From the NCBI GenBank assembly GCA_036346275.1, contig CM070730.1:10044309-10108308 (forward strand): a stretch of DNA of 64,000 bases, given 5' to 3'. Shown piece after piece: positions 36,084-46,612 of the stretch. Within the stretch, counting starts at the first letter, position 1. Each line of letters opens with the position of its first letter. This DNA comes from Otatea glauca (lineage: Eukaryota > Streptophyta > Magnoliopsida > Poales > Poaceae). Below the pieces are notes generated by a model that was given only the letters and a program-made list of their open reading frames with translations, searched no databases and was not told the origin of the DNA. The position numbers and the translations under genes were made by a program.

Positions 36084-37114
36084 CTACTCGCGTAACATTA
36101 ACAAAATCATCTAATCTGCATTAACTACTCATTACAATACATCAACATAATCATTTCACACAGTGCTACTTGCACTATCATCACACCAACTTGTCCTATT
36201 TCACGTACAACAAAATAATCTACTACTGTCATACCATGTCATATTATTTACGCAATTTTTGTCAACACAGACGCTATTTCAACTTTCTAAAAACAGGAAT
36301 GCGCATGGACCTAATACAGTACAAAATTTCTCATTTCATCTACTGCTCGTTGTAGTGATACTGAGGTCTCAACTACTGTTACTTACACTAATTTCGTACT
36401 AATTATGCTAATATTCCAATATTATTATAATACTATCCTCGAAGAATTCATACTAACCTTCTTGAAGGAGTGCTCAAGATCACTAAAGCCCAAACAGAGT
36501 ACAAGATAATCTTCGTACACAATACCTGCAAAATAAAATACCAGAATCAAATGCTACGTAACAATATTACTCTAAATATAAATGCCAGTAAATTTCATAT
36601 TCTCGTTTCTTCTTGTTTTTTTTCTGACCCTTCTTTCCCCCGCCTCTCCTCCTTGCGCTCGCGGTTGGAGGAACTCCCTCAAAAACTCCCGAACTACCTC
36701 GCTCTAGCACTGGTTTCTTACTCTCGCCGACAGGCTGATGCAAACCATCGCAGCGGTTCTCTTAAGTAGTTGGAGAATTGAGACCACGCGCTATTTGCTG
36801 CAACAAATGCGGACGCCGGTCGATGCTTTCGGTGCATGGAGAGGATGGATGGAAGTGATTTAAAGAGGAATCCGATGCTATATTCTCCGGGGTCGTGTGT
36901 TTGCAGTTTGACTCGTGGCTAAGGGGGCCGAGCAGGGAGGCTGCGGCTGAGGCGCGTGGAAAGAAAGCAGCGCGTCGGGCGGGCCAGAAGGAGCCACACA
37001 CCTGGCGAGCGACACGGCGGGCCCATCGCGACGGCTCGCAGCGCAGCCGCCGCACTCCAATGCGAAGCGGCACGGTGGGCCCCACAAGACGCGCTGCGAG
37101 CAAATGCCTCGAAG
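36084..37114. other. MULE1 5' region before the right TIR
   Basis: A/T-rich until about 36600, then GC-richer. A CTCTTTAAATCAC string on the minus strand near 36860 could serve as the transposase promoter region. No gene recognised. Confidence 0.4.
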
Positions 37115-37274
37115 CGGCAAGGTGGGCCCGGGCGGAGGGAAAAAATTCCGAAAATTTTGCCGCTGCTCCAGGTCGCTGCACGCGTGGACCAGGGGGCTAT
37201 TTCTGAAATTTCGTCGCTGCAGTGGCTATTTTCAAAAATACGAATGAACAGGGAGCCAATACAGCAAAATTTTC
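37115..37274. repeat. Right TIR of MULE1
   Basis: Reverse complement of 24017 to about 24175, ending CAGCAAAATTTTC just before the TSD TCGAGCTTC. Confidence 0.88.
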
Positions 37275-37283
37275 TCGAGCTTC

Positions 37284-39081
37284 ATGCATGATAACTCCAG
37301 AACCAACTGCCTATTGCCAATCGTCGTCGTCGTCGTCCATCTCACCGGTGGGGCCGTGCGTCAATGATGCCGTGCCATGTGATCGACCAGGCGGCGCTTT
37401 ACAGGCAGCCATTCTCTCGATCCAAGGGCTCGGCGATGAGCTCAGCGAACGATGCATGCAGCGGAACGACTCGACATGGCACATGCATTGGTTGGTTTTT
37501 TTGTGATCGATCGATGCGAGTGGCTGGCTGGCTATGCTAGGGCTTTGGCCTTCAAGCCTGCACAAAAGGACGTGCAACTTTGCCATGCTCTGCTTTGCTT
37601 CCTTTGTTTTCACTCACCTTTGCCTTTGGCGACTTTAGCACCTGTTCTGATCTGATAACTTTTCCCTTTGGTTATTTTTGTTTTTGTTTTTGTTTATGCC
37701 GAGAAGAGAGGAGATGTGTCGATTTGCTAGAGGTTTGGAGGGATGAGCCAGTGCCCAGTCCCAGTGATGATATCCTACTCGTACTGATCACGAACCACAC
37801 ACCTCTAGTTCTCTGCTCCTGTGGAGACGTCGTCACATGTTTTCCTAAGCAAAAGTGGAAACACAAGGAATACCATCATCCGATCAGGCTTGGCCTTGCA
37901 AACGAGGGCGTAAATTTTTCAGAAGGAAAACGAGGGCGTAATACTTTTTTTTAACCTGCTGCTGCAGTGCTGCTACTCCACCCCTGACATCTTGACATCA
38001 TCACAGGCACAGGCCCAGCCTTTCACGCATACGTCCCGCGAAGCGGATGACGCAACGCGAAGGACGTGTGTCGCGAGGCAAGGACGGGTCTCCAAAAATT
38101 TTTGTGCCTGCCAGCCGCAATCATTGGCTGCACTGCACAGTCTGCACTGGGGCTGCTCTGCCTTGGGAAGACAGCAGCATAAACGTCTACCTCATCCCGG
38201 TGTCAGTCTCTCCGCATGTGGCTAGTTCGCATAGTGTACTCGTGTATGGACCGGTCAACATAGATCGCACTAGTGATGGAACACAGCTTTTCTTGACGTA
38301 CAAAAGCTGGTACAGCAGAAAGGACGAGCAGGCAGGTTCGGTGTACTGCACAGTTGCAGGTTTGGTTTCACGTGCCACGCCGGGCAGGTACGTAAAAAAA
38401 ACAAATCTTGAGGGTGGTAGCTGCAGCCGTCTCGATTGTATCTCGGTTCGGTCTTCAAACAAGTTGTCCTTGAGTTTGATTCTAGACTCTGTGCTTCAAT
38501 GAATCATTGTAAATTTTTAGATTATTTATTAAATATTATTATATGTTAATTTTTATCAAGATTGCTCGAGCTAAAGTTGAGTTTAAACTTTTCTTATTTT
38601 TAAAACGGTACAAGTTGAATGGTTAACTATTATCGAGCTTGCTCGAGTCAAATTGAGACTACTTAAACTTAGATTAAACCGAGCTCAAACTAAATCCAGG
38701 CCCAACTCATTCGAGCTTGATTAAAGCTTTTACTAAACTCAAAACTCAGAAAACCAGACTCGTTTAAGCTCGTGTAGTTTACAGCCCAGCTATTCGCAGG
38801 ATAGACACACGTGACGTGCACCCGTCTCGATCTCGACCATCGCATCGAGACGCCACGAGTTTCGAGGAATTAATGGCCCAGCTAGTCTCAACCAAGTGAC
38901 GCTGCTCGAGTTATCTTCGCTCTCGGCCGCCCCGTCTGGGTGGAGTTATCTTCTTTGGGCCGTGCGGCCTGGGCCAACGCCGGTCGCCGGCGAGGAAGGC
39001 TGGTTCATCTTCAGAATTCAGAGCTGCTGGTCCTTTCGAGCATGGTGCCAACTGCCAAGAAACGCAGCAGCCCGGATCCTG
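37284..39081. other. Host-like intergenic sequence, no gene recognised
   Basis: Mixed composition with a CGT microsatellite near 37322-37340. Open frames on both strands carry no recognisable domain. The stretch 38520-38790 is rich in GAGCTCGA/TTTAAACTT phrases typical of old repeats. A GC-rich piece at 38880-39080 is open in several frames but unidentified. Confidence 0.4.
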
Positions 39082-39089
39082 GCTGGCAC

Positions 39090-39318
39090 GGGGTTTTAAA
39101 AATCGATATAATCATATATCGAGTTGGCTCGATAAACTATACCGGTCGATAAATCGGTCCAATTCAAAAAAAATAAAAAAATAGAAAATTTTATACGACG
39201 TAAACAGATCTAAAGTCGGTAAAAATCGCTCAAAAATTGCTTAAAAATCGGCTATCGAACAATTTCGCTTAGTCGGTCGATTTTTTTTTTAATTTTTTTA
39301 CCACTGCTGTAAACCCTG
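39090..39318. mobile_element. Small hAT-like MITE
   Basis: The ends are GGGGTTTTAAAAATCG and GTAAACCCTG, similar to the CAGGGTTTA hAT family. The flanking 8-mers GCTGGCAC and ATCGGCAC share only the last five bases, so the TSD is decayed. Confidence 0.5.
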
Positions 39319-39326
39319 ATCGGCAC

Positions 39327-40047
39327 CAAATGAACCATGCGAAGTTTGATCACAAGGTCTGGACTCTGGAGTTTCTCGAGTATCGAACTCTCGATATCGG
39401 AAGTGGGCAGTTGTCATAACAAACTGGCTGAAAAAGAATAAATAAATCCTGAACTTTAGTACTAATAGTGTAACATTGGATAGGTTTAGAGCATGTTTGG
39501 TCTCTTTAGATCATGTCTTTTCAGATTCAGATTTTGTTTTTTTGAAGGATCTACTTCACTGAGGAGTTGAATTCATCTGACAAAAACATTTGGCTAGGAG
39601 GTTAGCTCCAAAGATTTTGAAGAGACGAATGAAGACAAATAGACATGCTACCCTTCGCTATAACTCTTTATTTTTTCTGTATTTAATGCTTTTTTTCTAT
39701 TTGTGTACTAATTTCTATCCATTGTATTTTTAAATTTTACAATAACATAGTAAATTTGCAATAACTCATAGAGGATGGTATACGAGTACTTTTATCATTA
39801 CCAGATGTCAAATGGTGCAACCGTGCAACATTGCAAGATTCGCATCACAGCACAAATTGTGAACACCAAAGGATGAAGCTTATACCACGAAACGTTCGAT
39901 GCACACGTCTGCTGGTTTTTCTTCTTCTTCCATTTCTCTTTCGAGTACGAACTCGAGTATCGTAGACTTGTACGGCAGAAACGCATGCAGATAATCCGAA
40001 GATCATCCTATCTATCCTGTTTTCTGCTACTTCAGTTCCAGCCTCAT
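39327..40047. other. A/T-rich spacer
   Basis: No gene or clear transposon ends seen. Confidence 0.4.
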
Positions 40048-40056
40048 GCTTTAGGA

Positions 40057-40430
40057 GAATTTTTTTTAAATAATACATTTTGTAAAATTAATTGCGGTAT
40101 TAATACGTGGATTGAAAAATTTGCAAAAATAATACGTCGTCGCCATATGATTTGGCGAAAACCAGGTAATAGCCAAATGGTTTGGCGAAAATGATATTTT
40201 CGCCAAATGGTTTGGCGAAATTAGGTTACATGTGTAATTTGGAGTGGCTGACGGTTTTTTTTGGGCGGAACACCCCTATTTTCGCCAAATGGTATGGCGA
40301 AAATAGGTTGTTGCCAAACGGTATGGCGATAACCCTATTTTCGCCATACCATTTGACGAAAATAGGGGGGTTTCTTGCCTGTCTCGCCCAGCTCTGGTTC
40401 CATTCGCGCGGAGGGGAAAAAAAGAGGGCG
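40057..40430. repeat. Left TIR of MULE2 with palindromic GCCAAA motifs
   Basis: From 40135 to 40370 it contains at least six palindromes of about 20-24 bp built on TTTCGCCAAATGGTTTGGCG or close variants. The right TIR (45905-46278) mirrors them. These could be transposase-binding sites. Confidence 0.9.
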
Positions 40431-40455
40431 AGCGGGGAGGCGACCGGCGACCGGA

Positions 40456-40571
40456 GAGAGAGGGAGAGGGAGAGGGAGAGAGAGAGGAGAGAGGGAGCTC
40501 GGGTAGGGAGAGAGAGAGAGAGAGGGAGAGAGAGGGAGGAGGAGGAGGAAGAAGAAGGAGAAAAAAAAGGT
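40456..40571. repeat. GA/GGA microsatellite, likely 5' UTR of the MULE2 transposase
   Basis: A run of GAGA, GGGAGA and GGAGGA repeats ends at AAAAAAAAGGTAAATTTC, a plausible splice donor. A TTTAG acceptor lies near 40752, before the transposase coding start. Confidence 0.6.
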
Positions 40572-40814
40572 AAATTTCTATTTTTGTAATATTTAATTTT
40601 TGTAATTGCGTATAAAAATAGTGTCGAAAAATATTATAGTTGATGTTAGATTTAACTTAATCAGTGCATGTATTTTAGGTTAGGGATATTAGATTTGTAC
40701 TTTAATGTTGTAGTATCCGTAGCAAAATAATTAATTAACGTTCTTTAATTTAGGTTAGTGAAATTACGTGTTAGTGGTGATCTAAAAATTTATTTCGTAT
40801 ATATGGTCGCAGTG

Positions 40815-43486
40815 ATGTTGGATCCAGTGAAATTTAGGGTATATTATGGCGACGGTGAAATAAAAAGTACGCAAAATGGTGTTGATTTAAGCAAGTTTCC
40901 GGTCACCATGATTGAGCACTCGTTCCCTGAAAGTGTTAGCATTCGTGATATAAAATTTTGGTTGACCCAATATTTTTTCCTGGATCCAAGTGTGTACTCT
41001 GTTACCATTGAAATCCTATTCACACGTAGCAAGAGTGATCCGGCTATTTGGGAGTTAAAGAAAATAAATCGGACATACTTGTAGCAGAAATGGTTAAGGT
41101 GGTGCAAGGGATCTCGCCTTGAATGTGTGATGCTGGTGCAGGCTTGCCCTAGAGAAGAGGTGGATATTAGTGATATGGGCGAGAGCAAGATCATCGCTTA
41201 GAGTGAACAAGTTCAGAAGTGGTGCGGTTGAGATAGCGGGGGAAGATAATAGGGATGCGACAAGCGCGAGAAGGTTGGGCCGATGAAGGGGAGGAGATCG
41301 AGCAACTTGTTGATCAGTTCGAGTTAGTGGACCGTATGGCGGCAGAGGATGAAGCTGAAATATTGGAATGTGATGATGACATCAGCGAAAATGACGAAGA
41401 GGAGGATAAGGATGATGATGAAATGCCTCGTAGTACCGGGGTAGCGGACATACCCATACCTGACGAATGGAACAAGCAATACCAATGTGGTATGGAAGTT
41501 TTGTGGGGCCATGAGTCGCGTTGGGAATATGGTGCAAATGTCATTCGGCTGAATCAAATATTCTCGAACAATTCTGAATTGAAGTTGGCAGTGAGGCTTT
41601 GGGCATTGTCGCAACAGAGAGAGTTCCGGGTTGTCTTCTCCAGTCCAGATAGATACACAGTGAAGTGCAGAACCGATGGATGTGAATTCCGAGTTCATGC
41701 ATACAAGCCGAAACGCGAGACGTTTTGGACTGTATCACGAGTAGAGGAGCACACATGCAGACTAGAAAATGTTCTGGTGAAACACCGCAACTTGAATGCA
41801 GCTGTAATTGCTAGTGTGATGTTCAACGAAATCATTGAGAAGTGGGACATTAAGTGTTCGTATATTCATAAAGCAATCTTGAGAACCTTTAAGTACCAGA
41901 TAAGTTACTCGATGGCCTGACGTGCGAAGCAAAAAGCATTAGAGAAGAGGTTTGGTACATACGAGGCTTCGTATTGCAACCTACCTCGTGTGCTTGATGT
42001 CCTGAAGCAAACGAACCCTGGCACATACACCGCTTTCAACGAAAGTGAAGCGGATGCTAACGGGATCTACACATTTCGTCGTGCGTTCTTTTCATTGGGT
42101 CCTTGCATTGCGTCATTCAGGTACTGCCGTCCGTTGCTTTGTGTTGATGGTACATTTTTGACTTGAAAATACAAGGGGCAGATTCTAACGGACATTGCTG
42201 TAGATGCGAACAACCACATACTTCCATTGGCCTTTGCTTTTGTTGAGGGTGAGAACCGGGATAGCTGGCTGTGGTTTTTCAGACATCTGAATTTCGGGGT
42301 AGTTGGTAATCGGCCCAACGTGTGCATCATTCATGATCGTCACAAAGTTGCAAAACAAGTGGTGCATGAGACATTTAGGAGCAAATTTCTTCAGGTAATT
42401 CAGGAGTAAGAAACTGATGAACCTATTAAGAGGTTATGCAAGCAGAATCAGGCACGTAAGTTCAACGCGCTATTTGTTGAGTTGGATAAGCACACTAGTG
42501 CGCATATCGAAGAGATGAAGAAGCAACCACCTCACGCCAACGATCGCCGCCCAAAATGCTAACACCACTCGGGGAGCTCGATCCCCCTAATGTGAGGAGG
42601 CGATCGTCAAGGAACATAAAATGTTTCTCGCACTGGATAGAGGCGGAGCCTTTAGAGAAGTGGGCATTGCTCCATGACACTGGTGGCGCCAGGTTAGTAT
42701 AGTAAATTGTGATATTTATGATGGTTGAACGAATAGGGGTGTTGTACTAACCGATATGTGTTGATCAGGTTTGGGGTCATGACAACGAATATAGCCGAGG
42801 TTTACAACTGGGTCATAAGAGGCCTCCGTCCGCTACCCCTTGTGGCCATCCTAGAAGGCATGTTGTACGGCATTGTTGCCTATTTTCAGAAAAGGCATGC
42901 GGGGGTTGTTCTTAATGCCACGACATTGCAAACACCATATTATTGCCGGATGATGACCTACATAGAGGAACGAACCATTAAAGCTCAGCAGCATGTGGTG
43001 CGTAGCTTCGGGATTAGTGAGTACCGCTTTGAAGTGACTCTTCGGTGCAAAGGGGGATTGGGAACCAATACAGCAATTATTACACACGAGGTTAATCTGG
43101 GCCAAGGGGCCACTGGATGGTGCGAATGCACCTGCAATAAGCCAAGATTTCTTCATATTCCTTGCTCACATGTGATAGCTGCGTGTGGGAAAATTGGGAT
43201 GAACACGTCGCAATACGTATCCCCTTTCTACTTGAAGGATCATGTTGTCCATACCTGGTCTGGTGAGTTCCGTGGTTTTCGTACACACGGTCATTTCGCT
43301 GGGATTAACAGAGATGAGCGCATTTGTCTACCGGATGCAACCTTGCGGAGGTGCGCGGAAGGCCAGTCTGGTCGTCCGCAGAGTAGGCGCATTCGCAACG
43401 ACATAGATGAATCTGAGGTTGGTGGCTGTGTTAGGAGGTGTTCTGAGTGCGGTGAGTATGGGCATAAGGCAAACCAATGCCGGTAG
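40815..43486 (+). pseudogene. MULE2 transposase (MURA-like) pseudogene
   Basis: It starts MLDPVKFRVYYGDG, related to the start of the MULE1 transposase. The DNA-binding domain (about 41520-41800, TVKCRTDGCEFRVHA), catalytic domain (VDGTFLT near 42150, IHDRHKVA near 42330), the TTNIAEVYN block (42784) and the SWIM finger (CTCNKPRFLHIPCSH, about 43130) are all present. The protein ends with a CCHC knuckle, CSECGEYGHKANQC (43441-43482). The frame is broken by stops near 41080, by TGA at 41918 and near 42162, and by frameshifts around 42400-42560. A short intron (about 42695-42769) separates GGAR from FGVMTTN and is absent from MULE1. Confidence 0.85.
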
Positions 43487-43847
43487 CACGTGTAATGTGT
43501 ACTGTTAGTTGTGCATCGAATTATGTATTATGTACTGTCAGTTGTGTATCGAATTATGTATTATGTATTTTCAGGTCTGTAAAGAATTATGTAATCTTAT
43601 TTACGTGACCATATTTATGTAATGTGTACTGTCAGTTATGTATCGAAATATGTGATCTTACTTTTGTATTTCCATTTACGAAATCTTATTCATATTTGTG
43701 GGATGTTATGTAATATTATTTAAGATGGACGCTTGTCATATGTTTCGTAGTATTATTCATGTTGTACGCTTCTGTCTTTTTACTTATATATATACCGTGT
43801 TTAATATATGTCTTGTGTAATAAATATTTCCTTATTTACTTGCAGGG
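43487..43847. other. Spacer between MULE2 transposase and PMD gene
   Basis: Contains several imperfect direct repeats of TATGTACTGTCAGTTGTGTATCGAATTATG-like sequence (43500-43640). No gene. Confidence 0.5.
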
Positions 43848-45126
43848 ATGGAGCACCCCGAGTCACTTTTGGACTCTGCGTTGGACCGACGGCACCGTGC
43901 GTTTGTCCACGCGACAGTAGGCAACGACAAGGTTCCTCTGCTGCGGATCCGAGCGCCTAGGAAGGCATGGTGCGTTGACCCACGCTTTCACACGAGGTGA
44001 GTTGCACTACGTTAAATGTTATATTGTTAGGATAATTTTAGGTTGTATGACTTATATGTAAATAATGCAACCCTTTTTTGCATCCATAGGCTTTCACGTG
44101 CTGGCTTGCTTCCTCTTGTTCGCTTGGTTGAGGGGTCACTTCAGGACGCAGCTGTGCCCGATGAGCAGACCGAGGGTGAGGACGGTCCAGAGCGGTCACG
44201 ACGTTTTCCGTTCGACCGTTCCCTACTGGCGTCTTTGGTCGACCGTTGGAGGTCAGAGACACACACTTTTCACCTTCCCATCGGCGAGCTGACGGTGACC
44301 CTGCAGGACGTCGCCATGCTTACTGGGTTGCCGATCGCTGGGACACCGGTCGGACCCTCGGTGACTCCTGCCGGGTGGCATAGGCCTGAACCTTGCGACC
44401 ATCGACGACCTAAATGCGCACTTGCAATGGTGGCGTCAAAGGTATTTCAGGGTGTGCGAACTAGCCGATCACCTATCTACTACATGTTTCTCTAGAAGAT
44501 ATTACAGGATACTGATGCTGCCCGATCGGCATGCAGAGCACATTAAGGTTAGTTATTCCTTATTTTTTCACCGTACTAATCTTTTTACCATTTATACATA
44601 ATTCACTACTTTGCATGCTCGTGTGCTAGTTATTCCCTGAGGATGAAGAGTTGCTCAACAAAGATATTCTAGAATTCTTAGCGATGTACATGCTCTTCGA
44701 CGGTGGCGTGATGCCCGGTTCAAGCAGAAGAAGCAGAAGAGGACGTTCAACCACCACTGGAGGGAGGCTCACTCCTAACTATGCAAATGATGATGACGAT
44801 GACGATTTCGTGTCACCTCCACCTCGACGTTCAAGCACTTGCACAACAGGTCATTCAAAAAACAATAGAATAGGACGTTCAACCAGCACTAGAGGTGGGC
44901 TAGCTCCCAACCATACAGATGACGATGACGAAGATGATGACGATTTCGTGTCACCTCCACCTCGACGTTTAAGCACTTCCGCAGCAGGCCGTTCAAGAAA
45001 CAATGGAAGATGATGTCCAACCATGACTAGAGGCGGGTTAGCTCCCAACCATACAGATGACGATGACGATGATGACGATTTCATATCACCTCTACCTCGA
45101 CGCTCAAGCGATACCGCCAGTAGATG
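43848..45126 (+). pseudogene. PMD gene fused by deletion to the Asp-rich-repeat gene
   Basis: The ATG at 43848 follows a TTGCAG acceptor. Exon 1 runs to 43996 (GAG/GTGAGT); exon 2 starts at about 44090 after an ATAG acceptor. It encodes LSRAGLLPLVRLVEG and the PMD start LVDRWRSETHTFHLPIGELT, up to about 44380. There the sequence jumps, in another frame, to NLATIDDLNAHLQWWRQRYF, the homologue of the third MULE1 gene. That part ends at a donor near 44547 and resumes after a GTGCTAG acceptor at about 44631 with FPEDEELLNKDILEFLAMYM. Three Asp-rich units (PNYANDDDDDDFVSPPPRR type) follow, the last after an in-frame TGA. Function is lost. Confidence 0.7.
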
Positions 45127-45760
45127 ACTATCATCTTTGGCAACCGATGAATATGTCCATAGAATGTATCGTATTCTCACTTGTGTTGTATCCCAATTTT
45201 ATCAATTCTCTGAAGCATGTATGGACGTATGTTGTACTTCAGTTCTATGAATTCTAAGGTATGTATCTATATTGTATCAATGTCGAGTCATGACGCAGTT
45301 TGAAATATCAATGTCGATTTTTATTTGTCATCAGATTTGGCGCACATCGAAAGACAAACAACGAAATTTCATTTTTTCCTAGAAATAATAAACTGACAAA
45401 TAATTTTGTGAAGCACTACGTTAATTATGAAATACAAATACAACTAATTTTTCTGAATTAATCGTATCCACTTTGAACTGTACAATTCTACCGCCCGTAG
45501 TTGAAAGAAAAATTAAATTTCCTTTCAAATAGTTTTTATCAAAAAAATTTCTAGCGGTGGCGAATGAGGTGCACTCTTGCAATTTTTGGGGCGCAACATA
45601 CATTTCGCCAATTTAAATATAAATTTGTGTTATTCATAACAAAAAATCATACTTGAATTATCACAGACAAATATAATTTTTTTCCATTTATTGACCCTAG
45701 GTTAACTACATGAATTATCATTAACTAGATTTATTATTTACAAAATTTTCGCGCGAATTC
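45127..45760. other. MULE2 3' spacer
   Basis: A/T-rich with no coding region; it leads into a CT-rich tract (45759-45786) that mirrors the GA tract of the left side. Confidence 0.5.
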
Positions 45761-45904
45761 TCTCTCTTTCTCTCCCCCCCTCCCTATTTTTCTCACTTGC
45801 CGAAAATCCCACTATTTTCGCCGAGCCAGTTTGGTGAAAATAGGGTGTCCCGGCCTGTTGCTCCGTCAAACGCCTCTTAATGGCGCAATTAGCCTAATTT
45901 CGCT

Positions 45905-46278
45905 CGGGCCTTTTTTTTCCTCCTCCGCGCGAATGGAACCAGAGCCGGGCGAGGCAGGAAAAAAACCCCTATTTTCGCCAAATAGTATGGCGAAAATAGG
46001 GTTGTCGCCATACCGTTTGGCAACAACCTATTTTCGCCATACCATTTGGCGAAAATAGGGTGTCCCGGCCAAAAAAAACTGTCAGGCACTCCAAATTGCG
46101 CATTTAACCTAATTTCGCCAAACCATTTGGCGAAAATATCATTTTCGCCAAACCATTTGGCTATTACCTGATTTTCGCCGAACCATCTGGCGACGACGTA
46201 TTATTTTTGCAAATTTTTCAAACCGCGTATTAATGCCGCAATTAATTTTACAAAATGTATTATTTTTAAAAAAAATCT
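45905..46278. repeat. Right TIR of MULE2
   Basis: Mirror copy of 40057-40430, including the GCCAAA palindromes and the GCGCGAATGGAACCAGAGC block. An extra GCCGAGCCAGTTTGGTGAAAA copy lies just inside, at about 45820. Confidence 0.9.
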
Positions 46279-46612
46279 GCTTTAGGAGCTCTCGCACATA
46301 CTCATGCTTTCCGGGCTCTCGCGCATCCGTTTCAAACAGCTCCATCGATCTCAGCTGTAGCAGATGCAACCGGGCAAGCAATCTACAGTAGTACAGTTTT
46401 AGTTGCTCGTTGCACCAACACATGAAGCTGGGATTCACCACAATGTTTTTAATAGAAAATCGAGAGAAACTGAACATGTATCACTGAGCAATTGAATATA
46501 TTGCAGCTCCTTTTCATCTCAATCGCATAGTGACTCTAGTAATTTCCATCATTCAGGAACCATCCATACGAGCATGAATTAAACTAAGCAAGAAACATTC
46601 GAGGCGATCGAA

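Larger units (their letters stand above)
24017..37274 (-). mobile_element. Mutator-like element MULE1, 13.26 kb, with transposase and extra genes
   Basis: The left end GAAATTTTTGCTGTATTGG is mirrored by the right end, read on the minus strand. About 150 bp are nearly identical and weaker similarity extends to about 300 bp. The flanking 9-bp TSDs are TCGAGCTCC (24008-24016) and TCGAGCTTC (37275-37283), an 8/9 match; 9-bp TSDs are the MULE signature. All internal genes lie on the minus strand: MURA-type transposase, PMD gene, small acidic-protein gene, then the Asp-rich-repeat gene. The transposase frame is nearly intact but the PMD gene is broken, so current activity is uncertain. Confidence 0.9.
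40057..46278 (+). mobile_element. Mutator-like element MULE2, 6.2 kb, decayed
   Basis: The TIRs start GAATTTTTTTTAAATAATAC (left) and its mirror (right), and span about 375 bp each (40057-40430 and 45905-46278). They are flanked by perfect 9-bp TSDs GCTTTAGGA at 40048-40056 and 46279-46287. Internal genes lie on the plus strand in the order transposase, PMD, Asp-rich-repeat gene. That is the same order as MULE1, but the element points the other way. In-frame stops, small deletions and a large internal deletion show it is non-autonomous now. Confidence 0.92.

Noticed and set aside
40182..40589. Plus-strand frame of 135 codons ending in Glu/Arg repeats
   Set aside because: Created by the MULE2 TIR palindromes and the GA microsatellite.
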